Shown: one piece after another, positions 1-6,408 of the stretch
Layout: every line of letters starts with the position of its first letter
Numbering within the stretch: position 1 is the stretch's first letter
Origin: a virus
Reading direction: 5' to 3' (one strand)
DNA length: 24,912 nt
Virus record (IMG/VR): IMGVR_UViG_3300006749_000113
Coordinates: 1-24,912 of that record
The notes under the pieces: model-generated
What the model was told of the DNA's origin: nothing
The model's database searches: none
What the model saw: only the letters and a program-made list of their open reading frames with translations
Made by a program: the position numbers and the translations under genes

Positions 1-12
1 TCCAAAAATATA

Positions 13-26
13 CCCCCCACCCCCCC
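13..26. other. C-rich tract near window start
   Basis: Six C, one A and six or seven further C form a strongly strand-biased C tract in otherwise AT-rich DNA (C at 13-18, A at 19, C at 20-26). It lies about 115 bases upstream of the small terminase gene. Its role is unknown. Proximity to terminase genes makes a packaging or genome-end signal conceivable, but nothing in the sequence proves it, and homopolymer tracts are also prone to assembly error. Confidence 0.4.
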
Positions 27-47
27 AAACAAAATTTTTCTTCTATA

Positions 48-53
48 TATAAT
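48..53 (+). promoter_or_regulatory. possible -10 box upstream of leader ORF
   Basis: A TATAAT hexamer matches the sigma-70 -10 consensus exactly. There is no recognisable -35 box 16-18 bases upstream (that stretch is C/A-rich) and no TG extension. In AT-rich DNA such a hexamer is expected by chance, so this is weak. If used, transcription would start near position 60, ahead of the strong ribosome site at 71-76. Confidence 0.22.
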
Positions 54-80
54 GCATTGTTTCGCACAGCGGAGGGTAAA

Positions 81-113
81 ATGGCAATGTTAACCTATAG
101 TTTGACTAGCTAG
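81..113 (+). CDS. possible 10-residue leader peptide ORF
   Basis: A GGAGGG Shine-Dalgarno site at 71-76 stands four bases before an ATG that opens a ten-codon frame, MAMLTYSLTS, ended by TAG. This is one of the best ribosome sites in the window, yet the frame is tiny, while the terminase small-subunit start downstream has no visible Shine-Dalgarno site. It may be a translated leader that couples or tunes downstream expression, or the remains of a longer gene. Nothing identifies a function for the peptide. Confidence 0.3.
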   Translation: MAMLTYSLTS

Positions 114-130
114 ATACTTTAGTTTAGACT
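102..130 (+). promoter_or_regulatory. possible sigma-70-like promoter for terS
   Basis: TTGACT at 102-107 and TAGACT at 125-130 are separated by 17 bases, a good -35 and a fair -10 (four of six matches). A start about seven bases downstream would fall at 136-138, almost on the terS ATG at 140, giving a nearly leaderless message. That fits the lack of a Shine-Dalgarno site before terS. The two boxes also lie in an imperfect direct repeat (TAGTTTGACT at 98-107, TAGTTTAGACT at 120-130), and CTAGCTAG at 106-113 is palindromic, so an operator is equally possible. Confidence 0.3.
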
Positions 131-139
131 ACTTTTTAT

Positions 140-553
140 ATGCAAAGAATCCTTACAGACAAGCAAAAACTGTTCGTTCAGTACTTTAGCGAGAAAGGTA
201 ATGCTACAGAGGCTGCAATCAAAGCAGGTTACAGTCCAGCAACGGCTCAACAGCAAGGTTATGAGTTGAAAAACAAGCTAGCACCAGAGATTGAAGGTGC
301 TACTAGGAAGTTGTTAAACAGTGCAGTGCCTATGGCAATAGAAAAGCTACAAGAGTTAATAGTTGACCCTGCAGTTAACGGTAGTACAAAACTGGGTGCT
401 ATAAATTCTGTTCTTGATAGGACTGGTTATCAGACTACAACTAAAATTGAAGATGTAACTGGTAAGAAATCTGATGAAGAACTAGCTACAGAGCTAAAGA
501 ACTTATTATCCAATATCCATTTACAAAATGTAAGAGAAGAGGATGTTAACTAA
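140..553 (+). CDS. terS: terminase small subunit
   Basis: The 137-residue product is the DNA-recognition subunit of the packaging motor; it binds the packaging site and hands DNA to the large subunit. The N-terminus (LTDKQKLFVQYF, then GNATEAAIKAGYS at about 20-33) is the helix-turn-helix signature of the Terminase_2 (PF03592) family. The middle is helical with charged residues, and the acidic C-terminus (after about residue 95) would contact the large subunit. Length is typical. The ATG is kept because the family motif begins at once, although no Shine-Dalgarno site precedes it. The large subunit follows after five bases, as usual for this pair. Confidence 0.9.
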   Translation: MQRILTDKQKLFVQYFSEKGNATEAAIKAGYSPATAQQQGYELKNKLAPEIEGATRKLLNSAVPMAIEKLQELIVDPAVNGSTKLGAINSVLDRTGYQTTTKIEDVTGKKSDEELATELKNLLSNIHLQNVREEDVN

Positions 554-558
554 GGTTA

Positions 559-1977
559 ATGAGTGACCAACTAGAACGTGCTGTAGAAATAGCTAAAGAG
601 CTAGAACGTAGAAAAACGACTAATCGTCTAAAACACTACGAACCTTACGACTATCAAAAAAAATTTCATAATACTGTTGCATCACAGCGATTATTAATGG
701 CGGGAAATAGGATAGGTAAATCGTTTTGTGGTGCAGCAGAGCTAGCATATCATTTAACTGGTAAATATCCTAAGTGGTGGACAGGTCGTAAATTTGATAG
801 ACCTATTAGAGCATGGGCAGGCGGCTCATCTAACGAAACAACTAGGGATATATGTCAAAAAGAATTAGTAGGACAACCAGATGACCCTTCAGCAAAAGGT
901 ACAGGTAGCATACCGCTAGACGATATAGGTGAAACTACTAGGAAACCAGGTGTACCAAATGCACATAACTCGTTAGTAGTTAAACATGTGTCTGGTGGAT
1001 GGTCACGATTAGCCTTCAAAGCTTATGAAATGGGCAAAGAAAAGTGGATGGGAGAAGCTGTAGATGTAGTATGGCTTGATGAAGAGCCACCTGGCCCTAT
1101 ATATAGCCAAGCATTAACTAGAACTGCAGATAGAGGTGGTATTGTATATATGACATTTACACCAGAATCTGGCATGACAGAAACAGTTGCACAGTTTGTA
1201 AACAATTTAAAGAAAGGACAAGCTCTAATACAAGCAGGTTGGGACGATGCACCGCATATGACTACAGATGTTAGAGAACAAATACTATCTGCATTGCCAC
1301 CACACGAAAGAAAAATGAGAGAGCAAGGCATACCACAACTAGGTTCTGGTCTTGTATTCCCTATATCAGAAGAAGACATAGTTTGTGACCCTATAGATAT
1401 ACCAGACCACTGGCCTAGACTATGTGGCATAGATTTTGGCTGGAATCACCCTACTGCAGCAGTATGGATTGCATGGGATAGAGATTCTGATATAGCATAT
1501 GTTTATGATAGTTATGCAATGCGACAAGAATCTGTGCCTATTCATGCAAGTGCAATAAACTCTAAAGGTAAATGGATTCCTGTAATATGGCCTATGGACG
1601 GTAGACAGGCTGACAAAGGTTCTGGTAAGTCACTTACAGAACAGTACAGAGCAGAGGGTTGCAACATGACATTAGAACATTTTACTAACCCACCAACTAG
1701 AGGACAAAAAGAAGGTTCTGGTGGCATATCTGTAGAAGCTGGCATAATGGAAATGTATACTAGAATGAAAACCAACAGATTGAAAATATTTAAGAATCAA
1801 GATAAACTATTACAAGAATTACGCTTGTATCATAGGAAAGATGGTAAGATAGTTCCTATTAATGATGATGTAATATCTGCAATGAGGTATTGTGTTTTGT
1901 CGTTACGTAAAGCTAGGGTTAAAAACTTTGAACCAGTTAGCATACAAGCAGAAACAGAGTTCAGTGTATTTGCATGA
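559..1977 (+). CDS. terL: terminase large subunit (packaging ATPase/nuclease)
   Basis: This 472-residue protein is the motor that pumps DNA into the prohead and cuts it. The ATPase half shows an adenine-binding YEPYDYQ at 27-33, Walker A AGNRIGKS at 48-55, Walker B VVWLDEE at 170-176 with the catalytic Glu, and a coupling motif TFTPESG near residue 200. The RuvC/RNase H-like nuclease half has the metal-binding acids D292 (GIDFGWNH), D347 (WPMDGRQ) and D436/D437 (INDDVISAM). All key residues are present, so it should be active. It ends in an ATGA overlap with the next gene. Finding both terminase genes ahead of the portal differs from T7, where they are at the end of the late region. Confidence 0.96.
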   Translation: MSDQLERAVEIAKELERRKTTNRLKHYEPYDYQKKFHNTVASQRLLMAGNRIGKSFCGAAELAYHLTGKYPKWWTGRKFDRPIRAWAGGSSNETTRDICQKELVGQPDDPSAKGTGSIPLDDIGETTRKPGVPNAHNSLVVKHVSGGWSRLAFKAYEMGKEKWMGEAVDVVWLDEEPPGPIYSQALTRTADRGGIVYMTFTPESGMTETVAQFVNNLKKGQALIQAGWDDAPHMTTDVREQILSALPPHERKMREQGIPQLGSGLVFPISEEDIVCDPIDIPDHWPRLCGIDFGWNHPTAAVWIAWDRDSDIAYVYDSYAMRQESVPIHASAINSKGKWIPVIWPMDGRQADKGSGKSLTEQYRAEGCNMTLEHFTNPPTRGQKEGSGGISVEAGIMEMYTRMKTNRLKIFKNQDKLLQELRLYHRKDGKIVPINDDVISAMRYCVLSLRKARVKNFEPVSIQAETEFSVFA

Positions 1978-2243
1978 GAAAAGAACACAAAAGCAAAAAG
2001 GGAGGACTTACTGCTAAAGGTAGAAAATACTTTAAGCGAAAAGAAGGTGCTAATCTAAAACCACCTGTAAGTAAAGGTAAGAACCCTAGACGTGTTAGTT
2101 TTGCTGCAAGATTTTCTGGTATGAAAGGACCTATGAAAGATAGTAAAGGTCGTCCTACTAGAAAAGCTAAAGCATTGAAACGATGGGGATTCGGAAGTGT
2201 AGCTGCAGCACGTAAATTTGCAAGCAAAAATAAAAAGTCTTAG
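1974..2243 (+). CDS. basic small protein, DUF6321-like
   Basis: The 89-residue product is extremely Lys/Arg-rich. Its pattern GGLTAKGRKYFKRKEGANLKPPV, then RRVSFAARFSGMKGPM and GRPTRKAKALKRW, resembles the DUF6321 family found in many marine phages. Family recognition is from memory of the motif, not a search. The function is unknown; the charge suggests binding to nucleic acid, either during packaging or in the host. It overlaps the terL stop by four bases and so is likely translated by re-initiation. Two further tiny basic genes follow it. Confidence 0.8.
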   Translation: MRKEHKSKKGGLTAKGRKYFKRKEGANLKPPVSKGKNPRRVSFAARFSGMKGPMKDSKGRPTRKAKALKRWGFGSVAAARKFASKNKKS

Positions 2244-2255
2244 GAGGACACAATT

Positions 2256-2399
2256 ATGCCAATGGGTAAAGGAACATACGGAAGTAAAAAAGGTAGACCA
2301 AAAAAGAACGGTGCAAAAAAACTAATGGCAAAAAACCCTAAAATGCCAAAAGGTGTAGCTAAAGCTATTGCAAAAAATATGAAAAAGAGGAAAAAATAA
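2256..2399 (+). CDS. 47-residue Lys-rich miniprotein
   Basis: A strong AGGAGG site at 2242-2247, overlapping the previous stop codon, precedes this ATG by eight bases. The frame encodes MPMGKGTYGSKKGRPKKNGA and continues as a Lys-rich helix-prone tail ending MKKRKK. The MGKGTYGSKKGRP start is a type I have seen in small proteins of marine podoviruses, but I know of no assigned function. The dedicated ribosome site argues that this is a real and well-expressed gene. The stop overlaps the next start (TAATG). Confidence 0.72.
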   Translation: MPMGKGTYGSKKGRPKKNGAKKLMAKNPKMPKGVAKAIAKNMKKRKK

Positions 2400-2557
2400 T
2401 GGCAAAACCAGGACTGTACGCAAACATTCATAAAAAACGTAAAAGAATTAAAGCAGGTAGTGGTGAAAAAATGAGAAAGCCTGGAGCTAAAGGCGCACCA
2501 ACTGCAGCGAATTTTAAAAGAGCTGCAAAAACTGCTAAAAAAAGGAAGAAAAAATGA
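2399..2557 (+). CDS. 52-residue Lys-rich miniprotein with KGAPT motif
   Basis: The frame begins at the ATG inside TAATG and encodes MAKPGLYANIHKKRKRIKAG, then SGEKMRKPGAKGAPTAANFK, ending in a Lys/Arg tail. The GLYANIHKKRKRI and KGAPTAANF motifs are typical of a small conserved phage protein family of unknown function. It has no Shine-Dalgarno site of its own and is probably coupled to the gene before it. It overlaps the following ATG by four bases. With its two basic neighbours it forms a block of three cationic proteins between terminase and portal. Confidence 0.72.
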   Translation: MAKPGLYANIHKKRKRIKAGSGEKMRKPGAKGAPTAANFKRAAKTAKKRKKK

Positions 2558-2898
2558 GTTTACATGAATATGCTATTAAATATAGAAGTGCAGCTACACC
2601 TATAGAAAAAGGAATAAGTAGTGTAGGTTCAGGTCTTAAAAAAGCTGCTACTTCTGTTGGTGGTGCGATAGAAAAAACAGGGTCTTATCTTGGAGCTATG
2701 GTATCAAAACCTACTATGGATGTGCCTAAAGCACAACAAGAGTTAGATAATAAAATTAAAAAACAAGAAGACGCATTTTTACAAGAAATGCAAACAGCAA
2801 GACGAAGAACAGCATTTGGTACAACAAATACATTACTTGCAACAAGTGTTGCTGGTGATGAATCTGTAGCTAATGTTAAATCAGCACTTTTAGGATGA
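2554..2898 (+). CDS. small head-module protein of unknown function
   Basis: The 114-residue product is not recognised with certainty. The first half (about 15-50) is rich in Gly, Ala and Ser with amphipathic character; 57-85 is a charged, probably coiled helix (KAQQELDNKIKKQEDAFLQEM). The end, RRRTAFGTTNTLLATSVAG then VKSALLG, has the same layout as the end of the protein encoded at 3320-3541 (RRTRGFAGMIATSAQG, VKPMLG). Small proteins with such a tail often sit just before the portal gene in T7-like marine phages. The gene overlaps both neighbours by ATGA and is surely cotranslated. A virion or assembly role is inference from position. Confidence 0.65.
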   Translation: MSLHEYAIKYRSAATPIEKGISSVGSGLKKAATSVGGAIEKTGSYLGAMVSKPTMDVPKAQQELDNKIKKQEDAFLQEMQTARRRTAFGTTNTLLATSVAGDESVANVKSALLG

Positions 2899-3320
2899 TA
2901 GAAACAGTTTTTACGAACGAACAAAAAGCAAACTATTATAAGTTTATGATATCTAAAGCTGAAGTAAATTTTGATTTGCATTCATCAAGCTATATAGGAT
3001 TTAAAGAAAACGATAAAATAATAGGTGCAATTTTTTTTTCTAATTATGACAAACATAATGTATTTATTCACATTGCATTTGATACTCCTAGGTGTGTATC
3101 TCGTAAACATATCAAGCTAATGTTCAACTATATATTTAATCAACTTAATTGTCGTAGAACTACTGCAACTTGTGACAGTGAAAACAATAGAGTACAAAAA
3201 CTTATAGAAGGTGTTGGTTTTACACAAGAAGGTTTAATAAGAAAAATGGTAGCTATTAACAATAAAGAAATAGATGTTATCATATATGGCATGTTAAAAA
3301 ACGAATGTAGGTGGATATAA
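2895..3320 (+). CDS. GNAT-family N-acetyltransferase
   Basis: The 141-residue product fits the GNAT fold, which transfers acetyl from acetyl-CoA to an amine. A central strand GAIFFSNYD (about 45-53), then a helix with RKHIKLMFNYIF, lead to CDSENNRVQKLIEGVGFTQE (about 92-111), the typical RimJ/RimL-like end in which the Asn and helix are followed by GF and a change of strand; the C-terminal strand DVIIYGMLK closes the domain. The target is unknown: host proteins, virion proteins or a small molecule are all possible. It overlaps the preceding gene by ATGA and the next by TAATG. A run of nine T at 3031-3039 lies in the frame but does not break it. Confidence 0.82.
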   Translation: MIETVFTNEQKANYYKFMISKAEVNFDLHSSSYIGFKENDKIIGAIFFSNYDKHNVFIHIAFDTPRCVSRKHIKLMFNYIFNQLNCRRTTATCDSENNRVQKLIEGVGFTQEGLIRKMVAINNKEIDVIIYGMLKNECRWI

Positions 3321-3541
3321 TGGGTTTTTTATTTCCTAAAATGCCAAAATTTGATAATTCTGCATTAGAAGAACAACTAGCTAGAGAAAAACAAGCAGAG
3401 ATGGATGCAGAACAAGCACGACAAGACAATATAAAAAGAAGAACTAGAGGATTTGCAGGAATGATTGCAACATCTGCACAAGGAGTAGATGAAGATGCAC
3501 CTACAGTAAAACCAATGCTAGGTTCAGGAACTAGATATTAA
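3320..3541 (+). CDS. 73-residue protein before portal
   Basis: The start chosen is the ATG inside TAATG at 3320, which gives MGFLFPKMPKFDNSALEEQL; an in-frame GTG nine bases upstream is less likely. The N-terminus is short and hydrophobic, 15-45 is a charged helix rich in Glu, Gln and Arg, and the tail is RRTRGFAGMIATSAQG, then VKPMLGSGTRY. The tail is like that of the protein at 2554-2898. Small proteins of this type often accompany the portal in marine T7-like phages; the function is unknown. It overlaps the portal start by one base. Confidence 0.68.
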   Translation: MGFLFPKMPKFDNSALEEQLAREKQAEMDAEQARQDNIKRRTRGFAGMIATSAQGVDEDAPTVKPMLGSGTRY

Positions 3542-5181
3542 TGGAAAAATTTGATTATTTCAAAAAAAGACTTGCTAAAATGGAATCTGACAGACAGACA
3601 TGGGAAGACCATTGGCAAGAAATACTTGATTATGTAATGCCAAGAAAAGCAGAGATTACTTTTCTGCGTTCTAAAGGTGAAAGAAGAACAGAAATATTAT
3701 TTGATTCTACAGCAATCACTGCAAATAATTTATTAGCAGCTAGTTTGCAAGGAACTCTTACATCACCATCATTACAATGGTTTCATATTAGACTTCGAGA
3801 AACTAATTTAAATAGAGATAGAGATGTCCAATTGTGGTTAGAAGATTCTGCAAAAAGAATGTATGACATGTTTAACGAATCTAATTTTAATACAGAAGTA
3901 CATGAAATGTATTTAGACATGACATCAATAGGAACAGGTTGTTTGTTTATAGAAGAAGGTAATCGTGGTTTTGAAGAAGACCTTATACATTTTAATACAT
4001 TACACATTGCAGAGTTTTATGTAAAAGAAAATGTAGATGGTTTTATAGATACTGTATACAGAAAATATAAATTAACTGCAAGACAAGCAGTACAAGAGTT
4101 TGGCGAAGATAAAGTAGGACCTAAATTATTAGAATGTGCTAAAGAAAAACCAGATAGAGAATTTAATTTTATACATGCAGTAGAACCTACAGAAGATTAT
4201 ATAAGAGTATTTGGTGCTGCTGATACAAAACTGCCTGTGCATTCTTGTCATATGTGTGTAGAAGACAAAATGATATTAAGAAACAGCGGTTATAATGAGA
4301 TGCCTTATCTTGTACCTAGATGGGCAAAAGCAACAGGAGAAATATATGGTCGTTCACCATCTTACAATGCTTTACCAGATATTAAAACATTAAACAAAGC
4401 TGTAGAAATAGGACTTAAAGCTTGGGCAAAAGCTATTGACCCACCATTGTTAGTACAAGATGATGGTGTTATAGGTAGAGTTAGAATGGCACCTGGTGGT
4501 ATTACTGTTATTAGAAATGATGCTGCAGTAAAACCATTGCAAACAGGTACTAACTGGCAAATTACAGACATGAAAGAAAACCAACTGCGTACAGCAATTA
4601 GACAAGCTTACTATTCTGACCAATTACAATTACAAGACGGGCCACAGATGACAGCAACAGAAGTACAAGTTAGATACGAACTTATGCAAAGATTATTAGG
4701 ACCTACACTTGGTAGATTCCAGTCAGAATTTTTAAATCCACTTATAGAAAGAGTGTTTGGTATTATGCTACGTAACAATGCTTTTCTACCAGCACCAGAA
4801 ATTATACAAGGACAACCAATAGATGTTGAATTTATAGGACCATTAGCAAGGTCACAACGTATGGAAGAAGCAGTCGCAGTAGAAAGACTGTACCAGTTAG
4901 CAATGAATCTTGCACAAGCAGACCCAGGTGTATTAGATATTATAAATCATGATGTTGCAATAAGAATGCGTGCTGAACTACTAGGAGTTCCTAAGTCAGT
5001 TTTACGTGGTGAACAAGAAGTAGCTGGCATAAGACAGCAAAGAGCAGCCCAACAACAGCAAGCTGCACAAATGCAAATGGCACAACAACAAGCAAATGCT
5101 ATGGCAAGTACTGCAAGAGCAACTAGAGATTTATCTGACCCACAAACAGCAGCGCTATTAGAAGAAGTAGGAGAGCAATAG
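3541..5181 (+). CDS. portal (head-to-tail connector) protein
   Basis: The 546-residue protein is the T7 gp8-type connector (PF12236), a dodecamer in the unique capsid vertex through which DNA enters and leaves and on which the tail is built. Family marks are the start (KRLAKMESDRQTWEDHWQEI), MPRKAEI near 37, LFDSTAITANNLLAASLQG at 57-75, the SPSLQWFHIRL segment near 80 and the wing/stem part with YSDQLQLQDGPQMTATEV near residue 360. The length is close to the 535-536 residues of T7 gp8. The C-terminus (about 495-525) is Gln/Ala-rich and helical, suiting the barrel that projects into the head. It starts by a TAATG overlap. Confidence 0.96.
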   Translation: MEKFDYFKKRLAKMESDRQTWEDHWQEILDYVMPRKAEITFLRSKGERRTEILFDSTAITANNLLAASLQGTLTSPSLQWFHIRLRETNLNRDRDVQLWLEDSAKRMYDMFNESNFNTEVHEMYLDMTSIGTGCLFIEEGNRGFEEDLIHFNTLHIAEFYVKENVDGFIDTVYRKYKLTARQAVQEFGEDKVGPKLLECAKEKPDREFNFIHAVEPTEDYIRVFGAADTKLPVHSCHMCVEDKMILRNSGYNEMPYLVPRWAKATGEIYGRSPSYNALPDIKTLNKAVEIGLKAWAKAIDPPLLVQDDGVIGRVRMAPGGITVIRNDAAVKPLQTGTNWQITDMKENQLRTAIRQAYYSDQLQLQDGPQMTATEVQVRYELMQRLLGPTLGRFQSEFLNPLIERVFGIMLRNNAFLPAPEIIQGQPIDVEFIGPLARSQRMEEAVAVERLYQLAMNLAQADPGVLDIINHDVAIRMRAELLGVPKSVLRGEQEVAGIRQQRAAQQQQAAQMQMAQQQANAMASTARATRDLSDPQTAALLEEVGEQ

Positions 5182-5182
5182 T

Positions 5183-5422
5183 ATGATAGACACGGAAGAT
5201 GTCAACGATAGTATAGATAGAGATTACAAACTACTGAAAGGAGATTACTCAACCACTTTTAATACACCAGAAGGACTAAGAGTTTTAGAAGATTTAAAAC
5301 ATGCGTATTACCATCGCATATCATTTAGTCGCGACCCTTATGCAACTGCTTACAACGAAGGGCAGAGAGCAGTTATCATAAGAATAATCAACCTAATTTC
5401 TAAGGAGGAAAACAATGGCTGA
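5183..5422 (+). CDS. Bbp19-like small phage protein
   Basis: The 79-residue product has the pattern FNTPEGLRVLEDLKHAYYH, then FSRDPYATAYNEGQRAVI, which resembles the Bbp19-like phage family found next to portal or scaffold genes. The role is not established; a head-assembly function is inferred from place. A TAGGAG site at 5168-5173, inside the portal end, serves its ATG, and its 3' end overlaps the scaffold gene by eight bases, where the scaffold ribosome site also lies. Family assignment is by motif memory and moderately sure. Confidence 0.72.
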   Translation: MIDTEDVNDSIDRDYKLLKGDYSTTFNTPEGLRVLEDLKHAYYHRISFSRDPYATAYNEGQRAVIIRIINLISKEENNG

Positions 5423-6257
5423 AGAAACAATGACCACCGAGTCAACAGACAACCCTCAACCTACAGAACAAAATTCAGAATCTGTGTTAGGGTCTGGCAG
5501 CGTAGGTGATAATCAATCTGATTGGAAATCATCTCTGCCACAAGACTTGCAAGACGAACCAACTCTACAAAATTTTAACGATGTAGAATCGCTTGCAAAA
5601 ACAGTTGTTCATCAACAAAAAGTATTAGGAAACAGAATACCTATACCAAAAACTGATGAAGAAAAAGTAGAATTATATTCTAAACTAGGAAGACCAGAAG
5701 ACCCATCTAAGTATGAAGTAAATGTTCCAGATACACATTCTTCGTATTTTAATCCTACATCTTTAAATAATTTTAAGGAAGTAGCTCATAAAATAGGTCT
5801 TAATAATGAACAAGTCAATGCTTTAGTTGACTATCAAATATCTGAAATAGATGGACAAAAAGGTATACAAGAAGCAGCAATAGCAGCTGGCAAAGATGAA
5901 GTCGAGCAAAAACTCAAACAAGAATGGGGATATGACTATGATAAAAATTTAAAAGCTGCAATGCGCGCTATAAGTGTTTATGGTGACAATGACTTAAATG
6001 AGTTGCTAAACACAGAAGTAGGCAATCATCCTGCTCTTGTTAAATTATTCGCAAGGTTAGGTGCAGAAGTTACAGAAGACATGGCACAAAACACGACTAA
6101 TAATACATTAGCTGTTAGTCCATTAGATGCACAAACAGAAATTGATAGAATAATGAAAGACAGTAATCATCCGTATTTTAAACCAAGTCACAAAGACCAT
6201 GGAGCTGCAGTTGAGCAAATGCGACAATTGTACGAAAAAAGATATGGTAATAAATAA
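5415..6257 (+). CDS. capsid scaffolding protein
   Basis: The 280-residue acidic protein stands between portal and capsid, the place of T7 gp9. It would direct capsid assembly and then leave the prohead. The first 50 residues are Ser/Thr/Glu/Gln-rich and disordered. A conserved phage segment follows with VLGNRIPIPKTDEEKVELYSK at about 71-91 and GRPEDPSKYEV (about 92-102); the rest is helical, and the C-terminus ends in basic EKRYGNK, the usual coat-binding end of scaffolds. A strong AGGAGG at 5403-5408 precedes the ATG, in line with the large amount needed. An extended -10 promoter follows right after its stop. Confidence 0.88.
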   Translation: MAEETMTTESTDNPQPTEQNSESVLGSGSVGDNQSDWKSSLPQDLQDEPTLQNFNDVESLAKTVVHQQKVLGNRIPIPKTDEEKVELYSKLGRPEDPSKYEVNVPDTHSSYFNPTSLNNFKEVAHKIGLNNEQVNALVDYQISEIDGQKGIQEAAIAAGKDEVEQKLKQEWGYDYDKNLKAAMRAISVYGDNDLNELLNTEVGNHPALVKLFARLGAEVTEDMAQNTTNNTLAVSPLDAQTEIDRIMKDSNHPYFKPSHKDHGAAVEQMRQLYEKRYGNK

Positions 6258-6262
6258 TTTTG

Positions 6263-6271
6263 TGATATAAT
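6263..6271 (+). promoter_or_regulatory. extended -10 promoter for capsid gene
   Basis: TGATATAAT is a perfect extended -10 element (TGn plus TATAAT) located just after the scaffold stop and 138 bases before the capsid ATG. No good -35 is visible, which extended -10 promoters can do without. Transcription would start near 6278, just ahead of the folded leader. It would give extra capsid mRNA from host RNA polymerase, much as T7 has its own promoter before gene 10. The position in the longest gap of the window makes chance less likely than for other TATAAT hits. Confidence 0.5.
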
Positions 6272-6289
6272 ATCTTTACCAAATCTGCC

Positions 6290-6380
6290 CTTACGGATAA
6301 CAGAAATGGTAGGCATGATGCCTATAAAATCCGTTAGATAGTAGCGTGTACTATAAGGTTTCCCTTTTAGGATAAAAACC
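6290..6380 (+). promoter_or_regulatory. structured 5' leader RNA of capsid gene
   Basis: Three consecutive folds can be drawn. First, 6290-6298 (CTTACGGAT) pairs with 6329-6337 (ATCCGTTAG) with one mismatch and encloses a tight hairpin, 6310-6315 (TAGGCA) with 6319-6324 (TGCCTA). Second, 6338-6343 (ATAGTA) pairs with 6349-6354 (TACTAT) around a GCGTG loop. Third, 6357-6361 (GGTTT) pairs with 6376-6380 (AAACC), with CCT/AGG inside it. The AGGAGG ribosome site at 6395-6400 is left free downstream. I do not recognise a named RNA family. It may protect the capsid message from decay or control its translation. Confidence 0.48.
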
Positions 6381-6408
6381 GAACAAAATATTTTAGGAGG
6401 ACAAATTT

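Noticed and set aside
1023-1430. Antisense open frame within terL (minus strand, 135 codons)
   Set aside because: The + strand there encodes Walker B and other conserved TerL motifs; the antisense product is Ser/Cys-rich and resembles nothing.
3311-3319. GTG start nine bases upstream for the 73-residue protein before portal
   Set aside because: The ATG inside TAATG at 3320 fits the coupling pattern of the neighbouring genes and gives the better N-terminus.
5020-5100. CAA/GCA-rich near-repeat at the portal 3' end
   Set aside because: It encodes the usual Gln/Ala-rich C-terminal helix of portals and is not a separate repeat element.
6306-6341. Eleven-codon ORF (ATG at 6306) in the capsid leader
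   Set aside because: It has no Shine-Dalgarno site and its start lies in the paired hairpin; the stretch is better explained as leader RNA.
6258-6408. Possible tRNA in the gap before the capsid gene
   Set aside because: Hairpins are present but there is no T-arm consensus, no acceptor stem and no CCA; it does not fold as a cloverleaf.
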